NCBI RefSeq assembly: GCF_001042525.2
Contig: NZ_CP011921.2
Span: 1,736,001 to 1,800,000, forward strand
DNA length: 64,000 nt
Direction: 5' to 3'
Source of the DNA: Francisella orientalis FNO12
GTDB taxonomy: Bacteria; Pseudomonadota; Gammaproteobacteria; Francisellales; Francisellaceae
The notes beneath the pieces were generated by a model that saw nothing but the letters and a program-made list of their open reading frames with translations, had not been told where the DNA came from and did not search any database. Positions 55,450-64,000 of the stretch are shown here, piece after piece; within the stretch, counting starts at the first letter, position 1, and every line of letters begins with the position of its first letter. The translations under genes were made by a program, and so were the position numbers.

Positions 55450-55577
55450 AAAATTTATTATAATTTTTTATTAAGCGCTGAAATAATAACTCTATTTTAA
55501 CAACTAAGCAAATAATGCTGACTTATCTAACAATTTTTCATATAATCACGGTCATAAAAACTAAATTTGTTAACACT

Positions 55578-56024
55578 ATGGAACTATTCTCTAAGCTACT
55601 TAATATACAACACTTTAAGTATGAGTCGAAGAGCGGCAAAAACTCTCAAACAGGTTGGAATGGAGATGGATATGGTACTGTTACATCTCAACAAAAAGAT
55701 AATTGTATATACTTCAAAGAAGAAGGTTGCTTTACACTAAATAGCTCAAATAAACCTATAAGTATTTCTAACGAATATATCTGGCAAAAGATAAATCCAC
55801 AGCGCTTAAGTTTATCTCATGCTCGATTTGGTTATAACAATCTCGTCAAGCTTTTTGACTTAATACATATAGGAGATAACTACTGGTGTAGTGAACGAGA
55901 ACATATATGTGTTGATGATTTATATTCAGCTGAACTTTACAGTTTAGAGAGTGAGATTAGTCTAATATGGAAAATATCCGGACCAAAAAAAGATGAGCTT
56001 ATAAATTATAAGTATACTTTCTAG
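55578..56024 (+). CDS. conserved hypothetical protein, 148 residues
   Basis: I chose ATG 55578 (MELFSKLLNIQHFKYESKSG) because the upstream extension is AT-rich and non-coding in character. The protein is beta-rich, with GWNGDGYGTVTSQQKDN and SLSHARFGYNNLVKLFDLI, which fits a small lipocalin-like or DUF6314-like barrel. No signal peptide. The end overlaps the kdpE remnant by 4 bp tail-to-tail. Confidence 0.65.
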   Translation: MELFSKLLNIQHFKYESKSGKNSQTGWNGDGYGTVTSQQKDNCIYFKEEGCFTLNSSNKPISISNEYIWQKINPQRLSLSHARFGYNNLVKLFDLIHIGDNYWCSEREHICVDDLYSAELYSLESEISLIWKISGPKKDELINYKYTF

Positions 56025-56707
56025 TCAGCTGGTATAAAGCGATGTCCTATAGCATTTTCTGTAACAATTAATGGTTGCTTTTTACAGGCAGAAAACTTCT
56101 TCCTTAACTGTCCAATATACACTCTTAGATACTGAACCTCATCTCCATAGCAATCTCCCCAAACCTCATGCAAAATAGCATTCTGCATTACTAACTTACC
56201 AGAATGTCTGACTAGATAGCTCAAAATCGAAATTTCTTTTTTTGATAAATGAATTTCTTGGTTATCCAAAATAACCTTATGATCATTCAAGTCGACTATG
56301 AGATTATCAAAGCTATATATATTAGCTATTTCAAGATCTTTTTTAATAACAGCAATCAACTGTCTTCTAACTCGAGCAATCAGCTCAGGCATATCAAAAG
56401 GCTTTTTAACGTAATCATTTGCACCATTTTCTAAAGCTTTGACAACCTCTTCTGTATCATTTCTTGCTGAGACTACAATAATAGGTACGTCACTACTAAC
56501 TCTTACAGCCTTAAGCCAATCTTGACCATTCTGATCAGGAAGTCCAAGATCAAGAATAACAACATCAGGATGATATTACCCTAGTAGGCTAGTCGCTATT
56601 GAAGCTGTTGGTGCACTCTCAACATCATACCCTAATACCAAAAAAGTTTTTTCTAAAAGCTTCTTAATTTGAGGTTCATCTTCTACTATTAGTATTTTTT
56701 TTATCAT
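56021..56707 (-). pseudogene. kdpE: potassium-responsive regulator KdpE, nonsense mutation
   Basis: From ATG 56707 the receiver starts MIKKILIVEDEPQIKKLLEK; a TAA at 56578-56576 stops it after SLLG. The frame is otherwise open: HPDVVILDLGLPDQNGQDW (phospho-Asp), NDYVKKPFD, and a C-terminal winged helix with HLSKKEISILSYLVRHSG. Full length would be 228 residues, as in E. coli. Only one lesion is seen, so loss is probably recent relative to kdpD. Confidence 0.92.
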
Positions 56708-56724
56708 ATTTAAACTATCTATAT

Positions 56725-59288
56725 TTACTTATTGTTTAAGTTTAATTGCAAAGGTAATGTAACTTTAAAAACACTTCCTTTACCCTCGCCATCACTATAA
56801 ACACGTATTTTACCATTATGTGCAGTAAACCGTTACCATGGGTATAGCTGTCTCTTTTTTCAATTCTATGAAAAATTGTAAATATCTTCTCCATATCAGC
56901 CTCTTTCAAGCCAATACCTTGGTCTTTTACTTCAAAAAGACAAGCTTCGTTACCCTTTCTTACAAGAGAAACCTTTACTTCTTTATCAAAATCAGCTGTA
57001 AATTTAACCGCATTATCAATCAAATTAAGAATAACCTGCTGGAATAGGATAGGACCCAACTGTATTTTAAATGATTCACGTGGGACTATAAATTTGAATT
57101 TCTGCTTGCTATAGACTCTTTTACAAACCTGTTCAATTTCTGCAAGGAAATCATTACTGTCAATATATTCTTATACTCAAAGAAAGTTTTCCTGAGTCGA
57201 CTTTTAACATCTGGATTATATTATCTATATAGTTATCTAATCTTTTAGACTCTGTCAAAGCTAAGTCAATCATTTCATCTTGTTGCTCTTGAGTAAAAGA
57301 TTCTCTAAATGATTTAACACTACTTAAGGCGCCCATTATAGATGCTAGAGGAGTCTTTAAATTATGAGAAACTGAATATAGCATGCTACTTAGAATTACA
57401 CTATCTGTGACTATCCTCTCTACAGCTTTTTCTGAGCTTAGATAAACAGCTATTACGCCGAGAACTCTACTCTCTATAACTAGTGGCTCAACCGTCCAGT
57501 CCAATCCTGCGAAAGTATTTGTCCCCTTACCACAACTCTCTTTATACTTGAAACTCCACTTTGCCGCTACCAACTCTTTTTGGTTAAAATTTGGATGTTG
57601 AGGAAATGCTGAAGATTCTAATTCACCATTTGAAACACTTAAAAATACAAAATCACACTTAAAATACTCTTCCAAAGCATTTAAAAATATTGGACGTAAA
57701 TTTTTATCTAAACTTTTCTCATTAAATATTTTTGTAAATCGATATAATACGGAAATATTATTTTCTCGCTCTTTAAGAAGAGTAAACGCTCTTTTTATAC
57801 GTAGAATTACATGACTCGAAAATATAACGATAACCATAAACAAAGCAAATGTAATTATTCCTGCTAAACTAGATATATGAAATACAAAGTTAGGCTCAAG
57901 ATACAAATATACATATAAGAATAATCCTACTAGAGAAGATAATATCGATGGCATCAAACCATACCTATACGCACACGCAGAGAGAACTAATAAGAAACAC
58001 AGTGTCTGAGACACTAGTCCAGCGATATTCAAACTAAAAAATATAAATACACCTGATATCGCAGTTATTGAAACCGATTTTATAGTATCTAAAACTAACT
58101 CTTTTATGTTTATCTTTTTATGTCGCGGTGGCTCTTCGGCCTTACATTCTTTTTTATTTATCGAAACAATATGGATTTGCATTCCCGTATTGTTATTACG
58201 AACAACATCATAAACAAGTGATCTAAAGAACCTATCTTTCCACTTAGGGCGTATTGACTTAGCTATAACTAAATCAGTAGCTCCTATAGACTTTGCATAT
58301 TCTAGTATCGTATCAGAAATCCTATCCCCAAGAATATGCTAAATATTATAACCTAAACTATTTGCTAACATCTTATAGCGTCTGATAACGGCAAAGTTTA
58401 ATCTAGTCTTTGTAACTTTATTTGGTTTTTGGACAAATATAGCTATTAATCGAGCATTTAATGTTGTAGCTAAAAGCTTACCTTTACGCAGTAAACTAGG
58501 TGTTGCTTCATCATAACCACAACAAACTAATACGTATGGTGATGTAGGTATCTCACTACCATTTTGATACAACTTTCTATATTGTTGAATATCTTGACCA
58601 ACATGGTTTGCTGCCATCCTAAATGTATAGTCTCTCAATATAGTTAAGTTCGTATACTGAAAATATCTTTCTAACGCTCTATTTATTGCATCACTTTTAT
58701 AAACTTTACCTTGTTTTAATCTCTTGATAAGCTCTTCTGGACTAACATCTACAACAACAAGCTCATCTGCAGACTGAATAAAATCATTAGGGACAATCTC
58801 ATTCACATTAGCCCGTGTTAATTGAGTAACTTCATAAGATAAGCTAGCAATGTGCTGAATATTTATCGCAGTATAAACAGAAATACCTTCATCTAGAAGC
58901 TCTTCGATATCTATATATCTTTTTTTATTTCGCGATGTCGGAAAATTTGAATGTGGTAATTCATCGATTATTACTATATCTGGCTTTCTTGCTTTTATTG
59001 CATCTATATCAAGCTCTTCAAACACTTTACCTCGATATATCACTTTTTTAAGTGGCATTACCTCTAATCTCTCTAATAGAGCTTGCGTATCAGCTCTACC
59101 ATGACTAACAAGAAGCCCAACTACCACATCTTTGCTATCCTTTTGTAGAGCTCTAGCATTATTAAGCATCGCGTAGCTTTTACCAACACCAGGGGCATAA
59201 CCTAAAAAAATCTTTAGCTTACCTTTCTTATATTCTTGACTTTTATTTGCTAGATTTAGTAGCGCATCTACTTTTGCTGATTATCCAT
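56725..59288 (-). pseudogene. kdpD: sensor kinase KdpD, many lesions
   Basis: ATG 59288 gives only MDNQQK before a shift; the good frame has KIFLGYAPGVGKSYAML (Walker A), the KdpD domain to about residue 210 and a USP domain. A TAG at 58341-58339 cuts the USP domain. The transmembrane part, a GAF-like region and the H-box SVSHNLKTPLASIMGAL follow to about 57170, where another shift occurs. A TGA-like break and a small deletion remove part of the ATPase between HGNGL and HNGKIRVYSDG. The gene ends at TAA 56727. At least four lesions. Confidence 0.92.
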
Positions 59289-59339
59289 AGAGGCCTTAAG
59301 AATGCTATTAAACTTGTTGAGAATATTCACAGAATATAA

Positions 59340-59919
59340 TTATATCAGACTAGATATACCTTGAGAATTTTTACCTATCAGTTGTAAAAGAGCTATATTT
59401 AACGGTAAAACATTTACAGTAGCCACATTAAAGAGATGCTCTTTAGTATTCTCTTTGATAAGTTTATTAACCTGATCTATAGAAAGGTTATTCTTTTGAG
59501 CTATATATTTTGATTGATATAGCGCAGCTTGCAAACTTATCTCTGGATCAACCCCACTACCAGATGCAAAAACCAAATCTTCTGGAATAGGCTTCCTAAC
59601 ACCATACTTAGCTTGTAAGTCTTTAATTCTATTTTTAACATCTTGTAACTGTGTCTGATTATTAACTGCATAATTAGTACCGCCTGTAGCTAATGGATTA
59701 TATCCTGATGCTGATGGTCTAGACGGGAACAGATTATCTGGCATAGTTTGCCCAATCAACTCTGAACCAACTACTTTGCCATTATAATAAACTTGTGATC
59801 CTGTAGCTTGATTATGTGCAACACCATATTCAATTGCCATTATAAAAAATGGATAAACTAAACCAAATACAATGCTAAAGAAAAACATCGCCATAAAAAG
59901 ATTTAAATAAGTTTTTCAT
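59340..59919 (-). pseudogene. kdpC: potassium-ATPase subunit KdpC, N-terminal frameshift
   Basis: The natural start (ATG 59919) follows a good AAGGAG site and reads MKNLFKSF, but that frame stops after 14 codons. The KdpC body is in another frame, open from ATG 59894: FSIVFGLVYPFFIMAI (anchor helix), GSELIGQTM, and the conserved RPSASGYNPLATGGTNYAV and ASGSGVDPEISLQAA. Reinitiation at 59894 could give 184 residues, but with KdpA and KdpB gone it has no partner. Confidence 0.8.
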
Positions 59920-59935
59920 AAGATTAACTCCTTGC

Positions 59936-60264
59936 TTAAACTATATGCATAGCTGTTATAAGCATGTCTATAAGCTTAATAGCTATAAAAGGTACTATCA
60001 CACCACCTAAACCATAATATAGAAGATTTCTTCTTAATAAAGTTTGTGATGATGCTACAACATTCTTCACACCAACCAATACCATCGGCATCAGAAAGAT
60101 AATGATTAGAGTATTAATAAATATACTCTTTGAAAAGGCTTTGCAAACCAATCAAGCCATGTTTTCTCATTATTAAATACTTTAAATATATAAGTTCCTA
60201 GTGGCTTAGTAATAATCACTAATGTAAATATAAAAACCGCAAACAGAATAAAATTATAATTCAT
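59936..60264 (-). pseudogene. kdpA-kdpB deletion remnant (KdpA N-terminus joined to KdpB C-terminus)
   Basis: From ATG 60264 the KdpA start MNYNFILFAVFIFTLVII continues to KTWLDWFAKPF. Around 60135-60150 it passes, out of frame, into the last ~65 residues of KdpB: SKSIFINTLIIIFLMPMVL and NLLYYGLGGVIVPFIAIK, ending at 59936. The pore, the P-type ATPase and about 3.4 kb in total are missing, judged from the usual size of the two proteins. Confidence 0.9.
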
Positions 60265-60283
60265 AGCTACACTCTCCTATAAG

Positions 60284-60364
60284 CTAAAATTTCTCTGGAT
60301 ATATAAGCGTAGCTGTCATATATATCGTCAAACTTATCATTGTAATTGCTGAAACAATAATCAT
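60284..60364 (-). CDS. kdpF: KdpF small subunit
   Basis: A 26-residue single-helix peptide: MIIVSAITMISLTIYMTATL then a short IYPEKF end. Position directly before kdpA, size and the final hydrophobic pattern fit KdpF, which stabilises the Kdp complex. An AGAGGTTTAT region precedes the ATG. It is intact but has no complex left. Confidence 0.75.
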   Translation of the reverse strand: MIIVSAITMISLTIYMTATLIYPEKF

Positions 60365-60485
60365 ATAAACCTCTTTAAACCTATATTTTTAGGAGATAGA
60401 TTATAATTTCAAGTGATATAAAGATTCTATAATGAAGTTTAGCAAAGATATAAAATTTTTATAAAAATTAGTTCCTTTACTTATA

Positions 60486-60875
60486 TTACTTTGAATTTAA
60501 TTTATTGAAATCTACATTAGCTTGTTCAATCTTATATTGATTTTCTTCTACCCAACGTATTATGTTTTTCGTGTGAATCAGTAAAGATTTTCCAAGATCC
60601 GTAAGAGAATAAAAGACACTAGGTGGAACCGTAGGTTCAACCTCGTGAAATACTAATCCACATTTTTCTAATTCTCTAAGCTTTAGTGATAGTATTCTTG
60701 GGGATATTTCTCTAAGGTCTTTCTGAATCTGACTATATCTTTTAGTACCATCTTCAAGTATTGATATCAGTATAATACTCCATTTATCGCCTATTAGACC
60801 TAAGATCTCTCTAAAAGGTTTACAAGAATCTTTAGAGTACCCATTTTCAGTTACATTTTTGTTAGTACTCATCAT
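60486..60875 (-). CDS. HxlR-family transcriptional regulator
   Basis: A 129-residue winged-helix protein with the typical SCKPFREILGLIGDKWSIIL start, the recognition region DLREISPRILSLKLRELEKC and EVEPTVPPSVFYSLTDLG. HxlR proteins often sense quinones, aldehydes or thiol stress and control a divergent oxidoreductase. The divergent neighbour here is an azoreductase remnant, 81 bp away, a probable former target. Confidence 0.9.
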   Translation of the reverse strand: MMSTNKNVTENGYSKDSCKPFREILGLIGDKWSIILISILEDGTKRYSQIQKDLREISPRILSLKLRELEKCGLVFHEVEPTVPPSVFYSLTDLGKSLLIHTKNIIRWVEENQYKIEQANVDFNKLNSK

Positions 60876-60955
60876 AGTTGTGCATTCTTGTTTTATTTGG
60901 TAAATACAGTGATAATTATAAGTATATATTTTTTAACCTCAGGTATGGGAATAAA

Positions 60956-61543
60956 ATGAAAAAACTACTACATATTAGATCAAGTATTAAAGAAGAAAAT
61001 TCAGTTTCAAGAAAAATTAGTGATGATTTAATTAGCCATTTAAAAAGCATTGACAAGGTGAAAGTTTCAGAGAGAGATCTTGTAGATAACTCTGTAGAAC
61101 ATATAAATCCAGACTTTATTAATGCCATGGCAAATAATAATCAAGATAAACTTACTACCTCAAACAAGCTTATAGAAGAGCTTTTTGAAAAAAATATTAT
61201 TATTATCGAGTCGCCGATGTATAATTTTAGTATCCCTTCGACACTAAAATCTTAGATTGATAATATAATGATCGCAAGAAAAATATTCTTATATACAGCG
61301 AATGGGCCTGAAGGCTTAGTAAAAAATAAAAAAGCTATCATTGTTCTTAGTAAAGGAAATATCTATAGTAAAGGAGCTACGAAACCTTTAGATTTTCAAG
61401 AAAATTATTTATGAACAATTCTTAATTTTATTGGTATAAATGACATAACTGTGGTCTGTGCTGAAGGAGTTGATTTAAATGCTGAAATACGAGAAAAATC
61501 TCTAAAACAAGTTGTGCAACAAATAAAAGATTTAACCCTTTAA
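60956..61543 (+). pseudogene. azoR: FMN-dependent NADH-azoreductase, nonsense mutations
   Basis: The single frame from ATG 60956 (MKKLLHIRSSIKEENSVSRK) to TAA 61543 has two in-frame stops: a TAG after STLKS where a Trp is expected, and a TGA after ENYL where an Arg is expected. Flavodoxin-like marks are IIIIESPMYNFSIPSTLKS, LYTANGPEGLVKNKKAI and GINDITVVCAEGV. AzoR reduces azo dyes and quinones. Some residues near IDNIMIARKIF also appear lost. Confidence 0.9.
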
Positions 61544-61560
61544 TAAATATGGAGAGTTGT

Positions 61561-62067
61561 ATGAGGAAATATATATCATTAGGAATTTTAGCCACTCTAA
61601 TACCTACAATATTACTAGCAAATAAACAAGATAATCCCGTACCAGAAATAATACCTAAATCTAATATTATCAAATGTAAATATAATGAAAAAAATGTTAA
61701 CACTGTAATTGATTTTGAGAATGCTGTATTAAATGTAATATTTAATAAAGGTAATGTAGATGAGGTCTCTAAATATTTAGGAAAAACATACATTCAACAT
61801 TACCCTTCAGCAAAGGATGGACCAGATGGTTTAATTACCTATCTTAAAGGACTTGGTGATAAAAAAGTATTTACACGGGTTGAGACAAAAAAAATATTTG
61901 CTTGTAATGATTATGTAATATTAGAAAATATTTTTTACTCATCAAAAAATGATTTAGGAACAGCTGCAATTAACACATTTAGAGTAAAAGATGGAAAGAT
62001 TATTGAACATTGGGAGCTTATGGAACCTATTCTAAAAGAAGCTAAAAATAATAATGGTATATTCTAG
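61561..62067 (+). CDS. secreted SnoaL/NTF2-like protein
   Basis: I chose ATG 61561 (168 residues) because GGAGAG lies 7 bp upstream and it gives a clean signal peptide (MRKYISLGILATLIPTILLA). The mature part is a SnoaL-like cone fold: VLNVIFNKGNVDEVSKYL, YIQHYPSAKDGPDGLITYL and INTFRVKDGKIIEHWELM. Relatives are polyketide cyclases or proteins of unknown role. It is 17 bp after azoR and may share its promoter. It ends 12 bp from convergent uhpT. Confidence 0.75.
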   Translation: MRKYISLGILATLIPTILLANKQDNPVPEIIPKSNIIKCKYNEKNVNTVIDFENAVLNVIFNKGNVDEVSKYLGKTYIQHYPSAKDGPDGLITYLKGLGDKKVFTRVETKKIFACNDYVILENIFYSSKNDLGTAAINTFRVKDGKIIEHWELMEPILKEAKNNNGIF

Positions 62068-62079
62068 ATCTCTATTTAG

Positions 62080-63480
62080 TTATGCCTTAGAATAATACTC
62101 TTTATTTCTTCTAATTTTTTTCTCTTCTGCAATAGCTACAAACATCATTAGCACGAAGCATACAATCGCAGCTAAATATAATGCTATAAAAGTTCCATAC
62201 CAGCCATCGAAACCAAATAGACTAATTTTTTTATCAGCAATCATGCCCAAGCCAAGTTTAGCAAAACTATCGCCTAGCAAGTAAGCAAAAGTACCTTTTA
62301 TACCATCTGCTACTGCAATACCCTGTTTTGGAACAAATCCCACAGCAGCTACGCCTATAAGAAGTTGTGGTCCAAATACACAAAATCCTAAAAGAAACAT
62401 TACAGTTAAATATACATATTGATTAGTCGCTGATTGGTATAAGAAAATTAAAATGATAGTAACTATAAGACAAATAATAGCTGTTAATCCACGTCTACCA
62501 TTAATAAGATCTGACAATAACCCCCATAATAATGTTCCAGTTAAAGCTCCTGATTCAAATAGTGCATAACTCCATGCCGAAGTTTCTTTTGTAAAACCTA
62601 AAACTTCATGAGCGTAAACTGGTGACCATTGATCCACACCTATTCTAACAACATATAGAAAGACATTTGCAAAACACAAAATCCAGATTATCTTATTGAA
62701 AACCACATATTTCTTAAAAATTTCCCATTTTGATATTTGTACTTTTTTGACATAAGCATCCTCTTCGCTAATAGGTTCATCAAATATTTCTTCAACAGGT
62801 CCAAGACCATATGATTCAGGAGAGTCATTACCGACCCTCAGTCCAATAAAACCAATAATTAAGCAAAGAACTGATGGAAATATAAACATACCAATCACAT
62901 TGTCATCAAAGACTACATGTGCCCCAAAAAGCGCTACAACCGCAGATAATGCTCCACCAATATTATGAGACATATTCCACAGTCCCAAAAAGAATCCTCT
63001 TCTATTTCTAGGTGTCCATTTAGTAATAGTAGAATAACTACATGAGCCTCCTGGACTTTGAAAAAAACCACTCATAGCATAAAAAGCAACCATAAGAAAT
63101 ATACCATATGTACTACTTCCTAAGCTTAGACCAAAGCCTATCATACATATTGCAGATAATATCAGCATAAACGGTAGTACCTGTTTAGTATTCTTACCAT
63201 CAAAGTAATAAGTTGTAACAGTCTTACCAAGACCATAAGTAATCGAAAAACCTAAACCAATCAATCCTAAATCAGTAAAAGAGAGACCATAATCTTGAAT
63301 CATGTCATTCTGAGCTATATTAAAATTCTTACGAATCATATACATACTAAGATAGCCGATAAATACAACTAAATATGATTTAATGAATTTATTTAGCCAA
63401 ATTTTCTTTCTTTGTTCTTTAGATAACTCCATAGTAGGAATTCTTTGTTGCTCAAATATTTTTGATAAAGACATAATCAT
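62080..63480 (-). CDS. uhpT: hexose-phosphate:phosphate antiporter
   Basis: A 12-helix organophosphate antiporter of 466 residues, closely resembling E. coli Uhp[52 protein letters not shown] and [20 protein letters not shown]. It brings in glucose-6-phosphate or similar sugars in exchange for phosphate. No uhpABC regulatory genes are adjacent. Start could be 63480 or the next Met (63474). It appears intact. Confidence 0.93.
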   Translation of the reverse strand: MIMSLSKIFEQQRIPTMELSKEQRKKIWLNKFIKSYLVVFIGYLSMYMIRKNFNIAQNDMIQDYGLSFTDLGLIGLGFSITYGLGKTVTTYYFDGKNTKQVLPFMLILSAICMIGFGLSLGSSTYGIFLMVAFYAMSGFFQSPGGSCSYSTITKWTPRNRRGFFLGLWNMSHNIGGALSAVVALFGAHVVFDDNVIGMFIFPSVLCLIIGFIGLRVGNDSPESYGLGPVEEIFDEPISEEDAYVKKVQISKWEIFKKYVVFNKIIWILCFANVFLYVVRIGVDQWSPVYAHEVLGFTKETSAWSYALFESGALTGTLLWGLLSDLINGRRGLTAIICLIVTIILIFLYQSATNQYVYLTVMFLLGFCVFGPQLLIGVAAVGFVPKQGIAVADGIKGTFAYLLGDSFAKLGLGMIADKKISLFGFDGWYGTFIALYLAAIVCFVLMMFVAIAEEKKIRRNKEYYSKA

Positions 63481-63574
63481 ATAAGTGATAAATATAAATA
63501 TCAGGAGATTATAGATGAAAGTTGCTGTTTAATATAGCAGTAATAGTTTTAAAAATCATGATGTCTATAAATGC

Positions 63575-63604
63575 AAAAAGCCCCATATTTCTATGAGGCT
63601 TTTA
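63575..63604 (-). terminator. Rho-independent terminator of the rRNA operon
   Basis: On the minus strand the 7 bp stem GCCTCAT...ATGGGGC (one G-U pair) closes a 6-nt loop and is followed by TTTTT. It lies 36 bp after the 5S rRNA 3' end. A further small hairpin CTTATC-ACG-GATAAG-like sequence lies just before it. Confidence 0.75.
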
Positions 63605-63639
63605 AAATGCTTATCACGATAAGTCTTTAATGTAATAAG

Positions 63640-63750
63640 ATGGCGATTACCTACTTTCACCTGGGCATTGCCAGACTATCATCGGCGTTTTGTAGTTTCA
63701 CTTCTGAGTTCGGAATGGGATCAGGTGGTTCCTACAAGCTATTATCGCCA
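63640..63750 (-). rRNA. rrf: 5S ribosomal RNA
   Basis: The minus strand reads TGGCGATAATAGCTTGTAGG at the 5' end, contains CCGAACTCAGAAGTGAAAC, the conserved loop region, and ends AGGTAATCGCCA, which pairs with the 5' end. Length about 111 nt. It follows the 23S gene by about 50 nt. Confidence 0.95.
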
Positions 63751-63799
63751 AAACTGTGTTTTGGATAATATATCTTATAAAGATATTTAACAATTCAGC

Positions 63800-64000
<201 letters not shown>

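Overview
The window is AT-rich Gram-negative DNA that fits the genus Francisella (Gammaproteobacteria). The reasons are a complete nuo operon divergent from fur, an outer-membrane protein resembling the Francisella FslE/FupA iron-receptor family, PurL/PurF/PurB, NhaD and GatCAB of gammaproteobacterial type, and a heavy load of broken genes. About sixteen loci carry frameshifts, in-frame stops or internal deletions, while housekeeping genes (nuo, gat, pur, obg) are intact. That pattern suggests a host-adapted, genome-reducing lineage, for example the F. noatunensis/orientalis/philomiragia group. The species is inferred, not proven.

Layout. 1-9156 (minus): nuoA to nuoK, respiratory complex I, with nuoK cut by the window edge. 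9383-9802: fur. 9806-24075: a Fur-regulated iron locus made of a lysC pseudogene, then a rhizobactin/schizokinen-type siderophore operon (aminotransferase, decarboxylase, two NIS synthetases, flavin monooxygenase, acetyltransferase fused to one synthetase, MFS transporter), then a Fur-boxed FslE-like receptor and a GDSL esterase. The aminotransferase, monooxygenase, transporter, receptor and esterase are all broken, so this pathway looks dead or dying. 24084-27665 (minus): gatCAB and a small unknown gene. 27748-30480 (minus): a broken HlyD-like adaptor with a 39-residue poly-valine tract encoded by a TACAAC tandem repeat, and an ABC-exporter-like protein with a degenerate nucleotide-binding domain.

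30646-38165: purB, then a tail-to-tail deletion joining a secreted protein gene to a cytosine methyltransferase remnant, then purL-purF. 38259-43971: gadB pseudogene, a phosphopantetheinyl transferase, a TolC-family channel, a Pcm-like methyltransferase and trhP/yegQ. 44153-46788: the most unusual region, a long pentapeptide-repeat protein with a glycine-rich hydrophobic tail (broken), a tightly coupled small four-helix membrane protein, a second truncated copy of that membrane protein, and an orphan copy of the tail. It resembles a polymorphic toxin/immunity array.

46842-55449: Bcr/CflA-type drug exporter, nhaD, an ABC_membrane_2 exporter, a KimA-like potassium permease, obgE and an aromatic amino-acid permease. 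56021-60364: a ruined kdp locus (kdpE, kdpD and kdpC broken; kdpA and kdpB fused by a large deletion; only kdpF intact). Potassium uptake may therefore rest on other systems such as the KimA-like protein. 60486-63480: an HxlR regulator divergent from a broken azoreductase, a SnoaL-like secreted protein and uhpT (hexose-phosphate uptake). The window ends with a terminator, 5S rRNA and the 3' end of 23S rRNA, all on the minus strand.
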